NCBI RefSeq assembly: GCF_000191065.1
Contig: NZ_GL872283.1
Location: 434,885 to 498,884 of the forward strand
Origin: Prevotella multiformis DSM 16608
Lineage (GTDB): Bacteria > Bacteroidota > Bacteroidia > Bacteroidales > Bacteroidaceae
DNA: 64,000 nucleotides
Reading direction: 5' to 3'
Both the position numbers and the translations under genes were made by a program. This document shows, piece by piece, positions 22,505-30,071 of this stretch (position 1 is the stretch's first letter; every line of letters begins with the position of its first letter). The notes below the pieces were generated by a model. That model searched no databases. It worked only from the letters and a program-made list of their open reading frames with translations, and was not told the DNA's origin.

Positions 22505-22526
22505 CCTCTCCCTCGTAGGGGAGAGG
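22505..22526 (-). terminator. Hairpin between two small genes
   Basis: CCTCTCCC / GGGAGAGG with a 6-nt loop, between the stop of the 52-aa gene and the start of the DUF5053-like gene. Confidence 0.55.
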
Positions 22527-22535
22527 TTTTTAGCT

Positions 22536-22694
22536 TTATTCGTATGGCTGTCGGACCATTTTGTCGAAGAGTTCCTGTAAATCCCATAGGAGTTGTGGAT
22601 AGCCATTTGGATAAGAGCGATTGTAATTTCTCATTCTTTCGAGGAGTTCCCGTTCTTCGGGTGTAACCTCCATCATTTCTTTTTTTTGTTTCAT
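22536..22694 (-). CDS. Small hypothetical protein (52 aa)
   Basis: Starts at 22694 (MKQKKEMMEVTPEERELLERMRNYNRSYPNG). The frame is open further upstream, but the promoter at 22721-22752 puts the RNA start about 20 nt before this ATG. Charged, helical, ends LFDKMVRQPYE. No family recognised. Confidence 0.6.
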   Translation of the reverse strand: MKQKKEMMEVTPEERELLERMRNYNRSYPNGYPQLLWDLQELFDKMVRQPYE

Positions 22695-22720
22695 ATTCTC
22701 ATTGTTTTCTTTTGACAATA

Positions 22721-22752
22721 CAAAGGTACTACAAATATTCGTAGTGTGCAAA
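22721..22752 (-). promoter_or_regulatory. Promoter of the 52-aa gene
   Basis: Minus strand TTTG (22749-22752), 20 bp, TACCTTTG (22721-22728). Confidence 0.65.
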
Positions 22753-22832
22753 TATTTACTATAAAAAATCGTAGTAAGATTGAATATTTAACATTTAAAA
22801 AGCCATGATGATATTTGTATCACCATGGCAAA

Positions 22833-22851
22833 GAGGTTCAAAGAGAACCTC
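22833..22851 (-). terminator. Terminator of the PP-loop/ParB operon
   Basis: GAGGTTC / GAACCTC with a 5-nt loop, 20 bp after the stop of the ribbon-helix-helix gene, followed by TTTG on the minus strand. A modest hairpin. Confidence 0.5.
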
Positions 22852-22870
22852 GTCTAAACATTTTCGTGAC

Positions 22871-23050
22871 TTAACGAAATTGATAACTATTGATAACCAC
22901 TTCGAGCATTTCAGAAATGGATACACCACTTTTAATCGCTAATTGCGTTAATCGCTCTTTTGCTTGTTCGCTCACTCGTGAGTTGAGCGGAACCTTGCCT
23001 AAAAATTTACGTCCAGCGTTCGGACGTGCGCCACCTCTGTTATTACTCAT
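22871..23050 (-). CDS. Ribbon-helix-helix-like DNA-binding protein
   Basis: 59 aa: MSNNRGGARPNAGRKFLGKV, then PLNSRVSEQAKERLTQLAIKSGVSISEMLEVVINSYQ. The beta strand followed by two helices (VSEQAKERLTQLAIK, SISEMLEVVINSY) is the CopG/Arc pattern. The basic N-terminus with GRK would contact DNA. Its ATG overlaps the stop of the 130-aa gene (ATGAGTAA). It is the last gene of the eight-gene operon and may autoregulate it or act with the other proteins on DNA. Confidence 0.72.
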   Translation of the reverse strand: MSNNRGGARPNAGRKFLGKVPLNSRVSEQAKERLTQLAIKSGVSISEMLEVVINSYQFR

Positions 23051-23435
23051 AACGATTCCTTTTGATTAAAAATTCTGCAGCCTTGCGTAATGAAGTTGCA
23101 AGACTTTCCGCTGTTACTCTTTTTTCTTCTATTTCCATTCTCCACCGTGGAGATTTTCTGCGATAAAGATAACGCTTCGTGTCATCCTCACTAATCTCAA
23201 ATCCGTAGGTCTTACGGAAGCATTTACTTCCATGGTGTCGAGCGACCCAATTACCCATCTCACCGACGATGTGAGCGAGTTCTTCCGCTGTTGCAGAACT
23301 GTCTTCTAAGAGAGTCACCTTCTGACTCTCATTAAACAAGCCGTCTTCAAATGTTATAACGACCTTGTTTTCTGTATCGGTCAACACCCAGCCGTTAGGC
23401 TGAATGCTGCTCTTTTGAATAATAAATTTCTTCAT
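23043..23435 (-). CDS. Hypothetical protein in the PP-loop/ParB operon
   Basis: 130 aa, no family recognised. The N-terminal half is beta-rich (GWVLTDTENKVVITFEDGLFNE), the C-terminal half helical and basic (RRKSPRWRMEIEEKRVTAESLATSLRKAAEFLIKR). Overlaps the ParB-domain gene by 4 bp and the ribbon-helix-helix gene by 8 bp, so it is almost certainly co-translated with them. Confidence 0.65.
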   Translation of the reverse strand: MKKFIIQKSSIQPNGWVLTDTENKVVITFEDGLFNESQKVTLLEDSSATAEELAHIVGEMGNWVARHHGSKCFRKTYGFEISEDDTKRYLYRRKSPRWRMEIEEKRVTAESLATSLRKAAEFLIKRNRYE

Positions 23436-23932
23436 ATCTCTTTACATTCTGTATAATCTCTATCAACGAAAAGTTCTGCAATACCTGACAGCTGCTTATA
23501 GCGTAACAGCTCATCAGCATCCATACCAATCTCTTTCATGATCCATTGGTCACTCATGCCAGACTTTTTCAGTTCGCCTACAATATTCATCATCAACTCT
23601 ATGGAATGGCTACCCCTCGCACGATTATGACGAATCGTTGAAGCCATACGATTACTTATATCCTTGTCTATAACTACGACTGGCAGCTTACCACCTTCAC
23701 GCTCGTAAATATCCTTATGGGTGAGCATGACCGTATAACGATGGTATCCGTCTACGATTTCATATTTTCCGTCGGGTAACTTATAGCAGACAATAGGCAT
23801 CGTATATCCATCCTCCTTAATACTCTCATACAGCAGCTTCATTTCGGGTGGTGCTACCCGGTTTGGATTGTAACTGTTTGCCTGTATCTGTTCTATAGGA
23901 ACAGCTTTCACATTATATACGGGTGATTTCAT
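23432..23932 (-). CDS. ParB/Srx-domain protein (IbrB-like)
   Basis: 166 aa. ParB N-terminal fold: VPIEQIQANSYNPNRVAPPEMKLLYESIKEDGYTMPIVCY, then the signature VDGYHRY (residues 60-66) and RHNRARGSH. ParB-type domains of this kind bind CTP or ATP and DNA, and the same fold occurs in sulfiredoxin and in DndB-like proteins. It directly follows and overlaps the PP-loop gene, the order known for ibrA-ibrB in enterobacterial prophages, where the pair acts on gene expression. No nuclease motif beyond the fold is evident. Confidence 0.82.
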   Translation of the reverse strand: MKSPVYNVKAVPIEQIQANSYNPNRVAPPEMKLLYESIKEDGYTMPIVCYKLPDGKYEIVDGYHRYTVMLTHKDIYEREGGKLPVVVIDKDISNRMASTIRHNRARGSHSIELMMNIVGELKKSGMSDQWIMKEIGMDADELLRYKQLSGIAELFVDRDYTECKEI

Positions 23933-25185
23933 AAGTCCTTATATTTTTCCTTAATAGCTTCTCTACGTTCCAATTCATTCTTCGTAAGCGAAAAGCCCAT
24001 ATACTTGCAAAGATGGTCATTCTTAATAATACAGACACACATACGCTTGTAAGTAGGAATATCCTTGAAGTTCTTGCCTGTATAGTCTTCCTGATACTCC
24101 ATCCGGACAGGCTTCTTCGTCGTCTTGTAGTTCGTTGTGCCTCCGACTTCTATCTTGACTCCGGCCTCTTTAAGTCTGCTGATGGTGTCTTCGTCAAGGC
24201 ATCCACCCCGTTCTTTCCAGAATTTGACACTTGTAGCAAGCTTGTCGAGGTAGTTCTTCCTTGTCGCTTCCGGCAAAGTATCGAGCAGGAAGTACATATA
24301 CTGTTCCCACGTGAAATGATCCGGCTTAGTTATCTTCTGCCACCCCATAGCAGTTGTTCCGCCATATAGACCAGCAAAATTAACCCCATTGACACGTCCG
24401 ACAAGACGTCCCCACGTATCGGGTTCTATCACCTGGTAAAGGTGTATAGCCTCCATTCCCTCACCCAAGAATGGAGAAGCGACACGCTGCTTGTGAAGTG
24501 GAACGCCTGCATAAAAAAACAGGTCATACAATCTGTTATAGTCCCACCGGTTCTTGGCATTCGCCGTCCAAACATCTTCTACAGCCCAATCGTGTATCGG
24601 GTAAGCTGCAACACACTTCTTTGCAGTATTTGTCCAGGAATACCCTTCCCAGACTCTATAATTCCGGTCGCTGTGTACGGCACGCCACCGGTTTAGACTT
24701 TCCCCGGTTCTGATACCTATCAAACAGCATACACTTTTGTACTTTGCAGCAAGCCATTCCCCGAACTCGTCTTGAAAGTCATAATCCCACAACTTATCAG
24801 AGAAGAAAGGAAAGTCTTTCTCTGTCATCGCATAGACAGGAGGCTTCTTCACCCATAGGTCTTGCTTGCTTGCTTCGTATGGTCTCCAGTAGGACTGGAA
24901 CATACTTGTACTTGTCGTGACTTTGAATGGCACGCAGACGTGGTAAATATCCGCCTTGTTCTTGAATCGCTCAAGCGTACGTTCCACGTATTCAGAGGTC
25001 ATCTTGTACTGCGCTTCGTAGTCCATATGAAAGATCCCGAATCGAACGCCACGTTCCTCAGCAACTTTAGCACACAGTTCCAGCAACACGCCACTGTCTT
25101 TACCACCACTGAAAGAAACATATACATAATTGAATTTATCAAATATGATATTGAGTCTTTTTATTGCAGCTTCATATACATTCAT
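23929..25185 (-). CDS. PAPS-reductase-family PP-loop protein (IbrA-like)
   Basis: 418 aa. PP-loop SFSGGKDSG at residues 24-32 binds and splits ATP at the alpha-beta bond. Further conserved segments are FGIFHMDYEAQY, LIGIRTGESLNRW, VAAYPIHDWAVEDVW and a Cys-containing C-terminus (RMCVCIIKNDHLCKYMGF). Lacking the ECGLH motif of true PAPS reductases, it is better placed with the IbrA/DUF3440 group and is comparable with DndC in using a PP-loop for sulfur or nucleotide chemistry. It overlaps both neighbours by 4 bp. Substrate unknown. Confidence 0.85.
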   Translation of the reverse strand: MNVYEAAIKRLNIIFDKFNYVYVSFSGGKDSGVLLELCAKVAEERGVRFGIFHMDYEAQYKMTSEYVERTLERFKNKADIYHVCVPFKVTTSTSMFQSYWRPYEASKQDLWVKKPPVYAMTEKDFPFFSDKLWDYDFQDEFGEWLAAKYKSVCCLIGIRTGESLNRWRAVHSDRNYRVWEGYSWTNTAKKCVAAYPIHDWAVEDVWTANAKNRWDYNRLYDLFFYAGVPLHKQRVASPFLGEGMEAIHLYQVIEPDTWGRLVGRVNGVNFAGLYGGTTAMGWQKITKPDHFTWEQYMYFLLDTLPEATRKNYLDKLATSVKFWKERGGCLDEDTISRLKEAGVKIEVGGTTNYKTTKKPVRMEYQEDYTGKNFKDIPTYKRMCVCIIKNDHLCKYMGFSLTKNELERREAIKEKYKDL

Positions 25186-25388
25186 ACCATCCTTAAATCG
25201 TTGTCAGAATCTTTATCAGCGTAGTATTTGCCGTCGATAGTATAACAGCAGACTTTCCGGTTTTCTATTAATCCAACAATTGGGAAAGACGCACTTTCCC
25301 GATCAAAAGCAAGTAGGCGAACGGATTTACCGTCCTTGGTACAAACTTTTGCCCCATCCTTTGCCGATGTTAAATTAAAATCCTTCAT
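25182..25388 (-). CDS. Small hypothetical protein between SNF2 and PP-loop genes
   Basis: 68 aa, beta-rich (GKSVRLLAFDRESASFPIVGLIENRKVCCYTIDGKYY), an SH3- or OB-like size. It overlaps both neighbours by 4 bp. Similar short proteins occur in many Bacteroidetes phages, but the function is unknown. Confidence 0.65.
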   Translation of the reverse strand: MKDFNLTSAKDGAKVCTKDGKSVRLLAFDRESASFPIVGLIENRKVCCYTIDGKYYADKDSDNDLRMV

Positions 25389-26581
25389 AATTCAGTTTTT
25401 ATTTCCTCAATTGTCTTTTGCTTGAAATATTCAGTCATAGAGATCTTCTTCTCAATGTTAGTATCAATCATATCCTCGAGTCCGACATTGCCTGTCATAT
25501 CATAATAGATGCAGTCAGACTCCTGTCCTGTACGAAAGGTTCTACGGGTTGCTTGCATTCGCAGGGCATAATCCCATATTTTATCAAAGAAGATCATATA
25601 CTGATAGTGCTGCAGATTCAGCCCAAAAGCCTCTTTTTGATAAGAGAGGACTTTTGCCTCCTTATATCTACGCTCACATTCAGTCCGGCTGTCTATGTAC
25701 TTACAGAAGATGATAGTATCTTTTTGTGGAATCTTAGTAAACAGCTCGTCAACCTTGGTAAACTTATCAGCTGTACAGCAATATGCGTGCTGCATCTTCT
25801 GAGTCATCTCAAGGAAGATATTATTGTTTCTGTATTCCAACATTTCGTTGTCCAGGAACAACTCTTTAATGTTGATATATTCTTCTTTTTCCTTCTCACC
25901 AATCTTAAAATTTATAGTATTATAGTATTGACTTATATTTAATTTCAAGTCACATTTATATACGTAGTGTTCTATCAGCGAGTGGAGATAATCTATATTT
26001 TCATACCCATTGATAAACTCACGTGTTATGGTTGTTCTTCCACATTTTTTTATAAATGTTGTATAGTCGCAGAAAGTATTTTTAAACTGAGTGTAGCTCA
26101 TATTAAGAATACGATGATCAAGAAACTCCATCTGTGACCAAAGGTCAAGCAGATTCTTACTCAACGGTGTTCCATTGAGTATAAGTTTATATTCCGCCTT
26201 CCGTGAAAGGCAAAGAAGACGCCTGGTCCTCTTTGCCTCCATATTCTTGATTTTCAGGCTTTCATCCATAACGATGAATGTACTTTTGCCCGAGGATAAC
26301 AGATTATAGACCAACAGGTAGATTCTATCCGATTGTCCGATACTCTCCACACCAAAGAAATCGACCGTTCCTTTCAGTCCTCCCCATTTTGCTATTTCTG
26401 CCTTAAGATTGTCTAAGGTACGGAGTGGGGCTATCCATATAACATTCTCACATGGAGACGTGTTAACGATCTCCATTGCAGCACGGGTCTTTCCCGTTCC
26501 AGCATCCATAAAAACTGCACCAACCTTCCATTTTAGCAGATGTTGGATGCAGTCTTTTTGTCGTGTCAGTAAGCCGTTCAT
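25385..26581 (-). CDS. SNF2-like DNA helicase/translocase
   Basis: 398 aa, compact superfamily-2 enzyme. Walker A DAGTGKT (26-32), motif Ia IWIAPLRTLDNLK, DE-box MDES (105-108, with Ser in place of the usual H/A), motif III LILNGTPLSKN, and C-terminal motifs IIFCKYIDSRTECERR, LSYQKEAFGLNLQ and QATRRTFRTGQ (motif VI with the arginine finger). No specificity domain is fused. It could remodel protein-DNA complexes or drive the modification complex encoded by the same operon. Confidence 0.85.
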   Translation of the reverse strand: MNGLLTRQKDCIQHLLKWKVGAVFMDAGTGKTRAAMEIVNTSPCENVIWIAPLRTLDNLKAEIAKWGGLKGTVDFFGVESIGQSDRIYLLVYNLLSSGKSTFIVMDESLKIKNMEAKRTRRLLCLSRKAEYKLILNGTPLSKNLLDLWSQMEFLDHRILNMSYTQFKNTFCDYTTFIKKCGRTTITREFINGYENIDYLHSLIEHYVYKCDLKLNISQYYNTINFKIGEKEKEEYINIKELFLDNEMLEYRNNNIFLEMTQKMQHAYCCTADKFTKVDELFTKIPQKDTIIFCKYIDSRTECERRYKEAKVLSYQKEAFGLNLQHYQYMIFFDKIWDYALRMQATRRTFRTGQESDCIYYDMTGNVGLEDMIDTNIEKKISMTEYFKQKTIEEIKTEL

Positions 26582-26901
26582 CTTTCCAGCTCTTTTACGC
26601 TATTGTCTAAAACTGGTTCAACCTGATTAGGTTTGTATCGAACACTACTATACTCAGGAAGTCTTTTCCCATGAGCGTCAAACCATGCTTCTTTCTTTGT
26701 GCTATACTGAATCTTCTTCTTTGGAAGAATCCAAGAAGCTACCCAGTACGCATCGCTCTTTTTCACTTCATGGTCTTTACCAAAGACACAAGATTTTGGT
26801 AAAATATCTTCGCTGCCATCATAAGAACGAGCTTTATAAGCTTTGTCAGAAATAGAGAATAAGCTCTCTAATCGAACGGAGAAACATTGTGTCTTCTTCA
26901 T
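26578..26901 (-). CDS. Hypothetical protein (107 aa), second gene of the operon
   Basis: Start taken at 26901 (MKKTQCFSVRLESL), where TAATATG links it to the upstream stop. An earlier ATG at 26934 would overlap the preceding gene by 32 bp. Contains SFSISDKAYKARSYDGSEDILPKSCVFGKD and WVASWILPKKKIQYSTKKEAWF. Predicted mixed alpha/beta and basic. Not recognised. Confidence 0.62.
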   Translation of the reverse strand: MKKTQCFSVRLESLFSISDKAYKARSYDGSEDILPKSCVFGKDHEVKKSDAYWVASWILPKKKIQYSTKKEAWFDAHGKRLPEYSSVRYKPNQVEPVLDNSVKELER

Positions 26902-26902
26902 A

Positions 26903-27154
26903 TTACCAGAGATATTCAAGTTTGTTATAATCATCGTCTGTCAGCTCCACGTGGAAAGCGTGGATATTCTCTCCGTTAATTACTGCGTTATGAGCAGTAT
27001 TTGTTTTCTGCACATAACCAAAAAGTATAAACTTCCCTTGTTCATCCTCTCCGTGATAAACGAAAAAATAAACAGAGGAACTCTCGCTTTGGGAGGTATA
27101 TTCCAACTCAGTGTTGATTACACCACTTTTTAAAAGTGCTTCTATACGTTTCAT
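26903..27154 (-). CDS. Hypothetical protein (83 aa), first gene of the operon
   Basis: Start at 27154 (MKRIEALLKSGVINTELEYT); codons further upstream lie before the predicted RNA start from the promoter at 27204-27234. Beta-rich centre (SSVYFFVYHGEDEQGKFILFGYVQKT) and an acidic end (VELTDDDYNKLEYLW). Unknown function. Leads an operon that continues through the SNF2, PP-loop and ParB genes. Confidence 0.6.
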   Translation of the reverse strand: MKRIEALLKSGVINTELEYTSQSESSSVYFFVYHGEDEQGKFILFGYVQKTNTAHNAVINGENIHAFHVELTDDDYNKLEYLW

Positions 27155-27203
27155 GTCTTCTACAGTTTTTACGGTGTGTCTCACCTTCTTTAATTGTACA
27201 CTG

Positions 27204-27234
27204 CAAAGATACAAAGAACATTTGATATATGCAA
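27204..27234 (-). promoter_or_regulatory. Promoter of the SNF2/PP-loop/ParB operon
   Basis: Minus strand TTG (27232-27234), 20 bp, TATCTTTG (27204-27211). The RNA start near 27200 gives a ~46-nt leader. Confidence 0.65.
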
Positions 27235-27288
27235 GCGTTTTTCAAATTATTTTGAAGAAAGTTTGTTTTTCTCAATATTGAAAAAAAA

Positions 27289-27316
27289 GCCGTAACAGTT
27301 CGGGACTGCTACGGCA
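27289..27316 (-). terminator. Terminator of the amidoligase operon
   Basis: GCCGTAaCAGT / ACTGcTACGGC with a 5-nt loop, followed by eight T on the minus strand. A textbook intrinsic terminator. Confidence 0.85.
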
Positions 27317-27337
27317 ACAAAGAACGAGCATCGTGTT

Positions 27338-27727
27338 TTATAATTCAACGGTCACGAAACCTCTGTTAATTAGGTCGGCAAGGAAAGCCTCGGGGCTGTC
27401 GGTGGAAACAAGGTAGCCCTCGAGCTCCTGCAAGCGGTGAGCGAAGCGTTGCATATATTCCGTATCTGTGCCCTCGCTGTCGAAACGGCTGCCTGCATGG
27501 AGCTGGCGGAGGAACTCCTCGGGGCTGTATGCTACAATTCTGTGGTTGTCTCCTTTAATGCGGTAGGTTTTGAATTTTGGTGAATCTACTCGGTGATGTT
27601 CGGGAACTAAATTATGAGGGAGCTGGCTTTGTAGCTTTGCTTCGGTAATAATAGCACCAACGAGTTCTTTTGGAGAGATGGTCGGCTTTTGCAGACCATC
27701 TCTTGTTTCTATCTTTATTCTTCTCAT
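27338..27727 (-). CDS. Small partner of the amidoligase
   Basis: 129 aa. MRRIKIETRDGLQKPTISPKELVGAII, then VAYSPEEFLRQLHAGSRFDSEGTDTEYMQRFAHRLQELEGYLVSTDSPEAFLADLINRGFVTVEL. The C-terminal half is a helical domain I do not know by name. It overlaps the amidoligase gene by 4 bp and is followed by a strong terminator, so the two form a closed two-gene unit. It may be the substrate, a carrier or a regulator of the ligase. Confidence 0.68.
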   Translation of the reverse strand: MRRIKIETRDGLQKPTISPKELVGAIITEAKLQSQLPHNLVPEHHRVDSPKFKTYRIKGDNHRIVAYSPEEFLRQLHAGSRFDSEGTDTEYMQRFAHRLQELEGYLVSTDSPEAFLADLINRGFVTVEL

Positions 27728-28668
27728 ACTGCTAATTTTTTTGTTCTTATCTTTAGGTAAAGTTTTTCGCTTTCGGTGAGGAAGGGGATGTTCTGAAGGG
27801 TTGTTCCTTCTTGTACCTGTCCCTGCTTTGCAAAGGTAATCATTTTTGCGAGAAAATGAATCCAGGCAGACATCTTTGTGAAGTTTGTTGAACCTCCGTG
27901 CTGGCGGAACTCTACCGTGCGGTGGCGTGCGTATGCTTCGAGGTTTATCTTGTGGTAGCGGTTGTGGTAGAAAGCTGCTCTAAGATCGCTGATATTAGAA
28001 GCTCGGTTGATGGTTGCCTCTGTAATGGTGGTAAGCCCCTTGCAGAAGCGGTTGTTGCGTCTGCTTAAAGGCATAAAGTGGTCGATTATCTTCTCAAGGC
28101 GTTTGTAAGTAATAATAAGGTTCTTCCAAGTCTGAAGGTCGAACTCTGCAGCGTCCATGTGAACGTGAAGTCCGCAAGAGTCGTTAACCTTAGCGTTGCA
28201 GAGGTCGAGCACCCAGCAGACCTTTTCAAGTTCCTCAAGCCCCTGCTCTCCGTGGAGGATTGGGCTAACGAGTTCGAAGGTGTTGTTTCCTGAAAGGCTG
28301 CTGTCGGTAACCAGCTTCCAATGGTCGGTGTGGTCAGTGTGGTTGTAACCTTCAACCTCTACCCTGATGCCTGCTGCGGTAAGTTCTCTTGCGAGGCGTT
28401 CACGTGTGCAGTTGTAAGCTTCAATCTCGATACCGAAGTTGCGGTTGAAGGTGTAGTCGAGTTGTGGAAGAACCGTTGCTGCTGCCTGCGCTGCGTTCTG
28501 TGTCATTCCCTGCATCATGCGCTTGTAGACGTTCTGCACGAATCCGTAATTACCACCTGCTACAAGGTCAGCAACCTGTCTGCGTGTAAGTCCAAGGGTG
28601 AGGAGCTTCTGAATCTTTGAAGTCTTCGTTCCGTTCTCGTTAAGAATGTTCTGAATTTGCTCGTTCAT
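27724..28668 (-). CDS. Putative amidoligase (COOH-NH2 ligase, Amidoligase_2 family)
   Basis: 314 aa from the ATG at 28668 (MNEQIQNILNENG). After a helical N-terminus come NRNFGIEIEAYNCTRERL, HWKLVTDSSLSGNNTFELVSPIL, DSCGLHVHMDAAEF, LEKIIDHFMPLSRRNNRFC, YHKINLEAYARHRTVEFRQHGGST. These are hallmarks of the glutamine-synthetase-fold amidoligases: the GIE(I/V)E start, the VxPxD-like strand, CGLHVHMD, and TVEFRQHGGT. Such enzymes join an amine to a carboxylate using ATP. In phages they are thought to modify peptides or cell-wall material. It lies beside the lysis genes. Confidence 0.85.
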   Translation of the reverse strand: MNEQIQNILNENGTKTSKIQKLLTLGLTRRQVADLVAGGNYGFVQNVYKRMMQGMTQNAAQAAATVLPQLDYTFNRNFGIEIEAYNCTRERLARELTAAGIRVEVEGYNHTDHTDHWKLVTDSSLSGNNTFELVSPILHGEQGLEELEKVCWVLDLCNAKVNDSCGLHVHMDAAEFDLQTWKNLIITYKRLEKIIDHFMPLSRRNNRFCKGLTTITEATINRASNISDLRAAFYHNRYHKINLEAYARHRTVEFRQHGGSTNFTKMSAWIHFLAKMITFAKQGQVQEGTTLQNIPFLTESEKLYLKIRTKKLAV

Positions 28669-28709
28669 AATCTTTGTTTTTTGAATGTTCTTTGTTTCTA
28701 ATTGTACTG

Positions 28710-28740
28710 CTAAGGTAACACTATAATAGGGTACACGCAA
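28710..28740 (-). promoter_or_regulatory. Weak promoter of the amidoligase pair
   Basis: Minus strand TTG (28738-28740), 20 bp, TACCTTAG (28710-28717), one base from the -7 consensus in the TTTG half. It supports the start at 28668. Confidence 0.4.
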
Positions 28741-28805
28741 GTAATACCGCCTTTATAATCAGCGGTTTAGCAGTAATTATCTATAGCTAAAGAACGATAC
28801 GAAAA

Positions 28806-28832
28806 GAGCCGGCGCAATCGCTGCGGCGGCTC
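28806..28832 (-). terminator. Hairpin after the lysis genes
   Basis: GAGCCG-G-CGCA / TGCG-G-CGGCTC with a 5-nt loop, in the 216-bp spacer between the spanin-like gene (stop 28885) and the amidoligase start. It probably ends the head-lysis transcript. Confidence 0.6.
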
Positions 28833-28884
28833 GAGTCAACCTAAACAAACCTTATGAAACTAACAACTAAAACCTATGAAACCT

Positions 28885-29547
28885 TTATCTGATCAGCTGA
28901 AGATACCGTGCGTAGGTGAGCCGTGTGTGAGGGTTACGGCTGATGATGTCCATGCGCACCTGCCTGCATCCGAAGCGGAAGAAGAGAAACCGCTTGGGAA
29001 CGCGGTGGACGATGATGTCGAGAGTGTCGGTGGAGGTGAGCGAACCGTGAAAGACGGAGTCGGCAATCGTTCCAGACAGGGACACCCACGGGTCATTCCA
29101 TGACAGCTGCAGCTGCTTCGACGGGGGCAGGGCTGGCAGCGGACTTGCTGAACAAAGGACGGTGTCTCTTAATGTGTCATGCACCACCGTACGGAACACC
29201 CGTGCATCGAAGTCTACGTGTGTTGTTGTAGCCGCCGTGGCCGCTTCGGAGATGCGGGAAGCCTTTATCCCTGCGGCCTTGGCCGTCCGCAGCAGCGTGT
29301 CGCCGCTCCGGCGGAACTCTGACGGGCGGAGCGTCAGTGCCGGGACGGAAGCCTGACTGCTGCCTGTGTTCGTCTGTTTGATTTCCACTTCTCCATTATG
29401 GAGGAGAAGGCTCTGGTTCTCCTTCAGCCGGTCACGGTCGGCTTTCATGTCGCTGTATGCGCGGAAGGCAACCAGCGCAAGGCCGGCGAAGACCACCATG
29501 AGGACGGCGGTGATGACCTGCAGTCTGCGTCTTATCTGTGTGAACAT
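28885..29547 (-). CDS. Membrane-anchored spanin-like protein
   Basis: 220 aa. Basic N-terminus, one membrane helix (VITAVLMVVFAGLALVAFRAY, about 11-31), then a coiled segment (SDMKADRDRLKENQSLLL) and a periplasmic domain rich in Ser/Thr with beta strands, ending ARYLQLIR. It lies 3 bp after the lysin. Position and topology match Rz-type inner-membrane spanins; similar Bacteroidetes phage proteins are, as I recall, grouped as DUF6549. No separate outer-membrane Rz1 lipoprotein was found. Confidence 0.65.
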   Translation of the reverse strand: MFTQIRRRLQVITAVLMVVFAGLALVAFRAYSDMKADRDRLKENQSLLLHNGEVEIKQTNTGSSQASVPALTLRPSEFRRSGDTLLRTAKAAGIKASRISEAATAATTTHVDFDARVFRTVVHDTLRDTVLCSASPLPALPPSKQLQLSWNDPWVSLSGTIADSVFHGSLTSTDTLDIIVHRVPKRFLFFRFGCRQVRMDIISRNPHTRLTYARYLQLIR

Positions 29548-29550
29548 AGG

Positions 29551-30069
29551 CTACTGACAAATTGAACGTACTGTCTTGATCATCTGCAGCATCTGCTGCT
29601 GATAGACTGGTGAGGTGGCATACTTGCTGCCCTTGTTGTCGCAGATGCGGCGGGCGAACTCCTCGGCATCGTGGCGGTAGGGCCAGGCATCGGCATAACC
29701 GGGCTTGCGGAGCAGGCGGGTATGTTCCTGAAGGCACTCCTCAAGGGAATCGAAGTCCTTGAATAGTCGGTAAACGGTGTAATACCATCTGTTGCCGGTC
29801 CTGCACTTGGCGATGGACACGATTTTCTCTGGTGCAACGAATGTGCGGTTAGGCGTGTTGAAGTACTCGTGGGTGAGGATAAGGACGGTATGCCCTTTCC
29901 AGTTGCTGCCACGAGTGATACCGAAGAGGTTGAACTTTCCTATGCGCGACTTGCCCCATCCGCTTTCGAGGATGGCCTGCGCCGTGACAAACTCGGGGGC
30001 GATGTCAGTAGCCTTCTGAGCTGCTGCATAGATGCTGCGTGCAAAATCACGCTGTGCTGCTGTTGCCAT
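29551..30069 (-). CDS. Phage endolysin, glucosaminidase (FlgJ/GH73-like)
   Basis: 172 aa, a single catalytic domain without signal peptide. FVTAQAILESGWGKSRIGKFNLFGIT contains the probable catalytic Glu (ILESGWG) and the NLFGI strand typical of beta-N-acetylglucosaminidases. YRLFKDFDSLEECLQEHTRLL and YATSPVYQQQMLQMI complete the fold. Cuts peptidoglycan at lysis after the holin opens the membrane. Gap to the holin gene is 2 bp. Confidence 0.88.
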   Translation of the reverse strand: MATAAQRDFARSIYAAAQKATDIAPEFVTAQAILESGWGKSRIGKFNLFGITRGSNWKGHTVLILTHEYFNTPNRTFVAPEKIVSIAKCRTGNRWYYTVYRLFKDFDSLEECLQEHTRLLRKPGYADAWPYRHDAEEFARRICDNKGSKYATSPVYQQQMLQMIKTVRSICQ

Positions 30070-30071
30070 GA

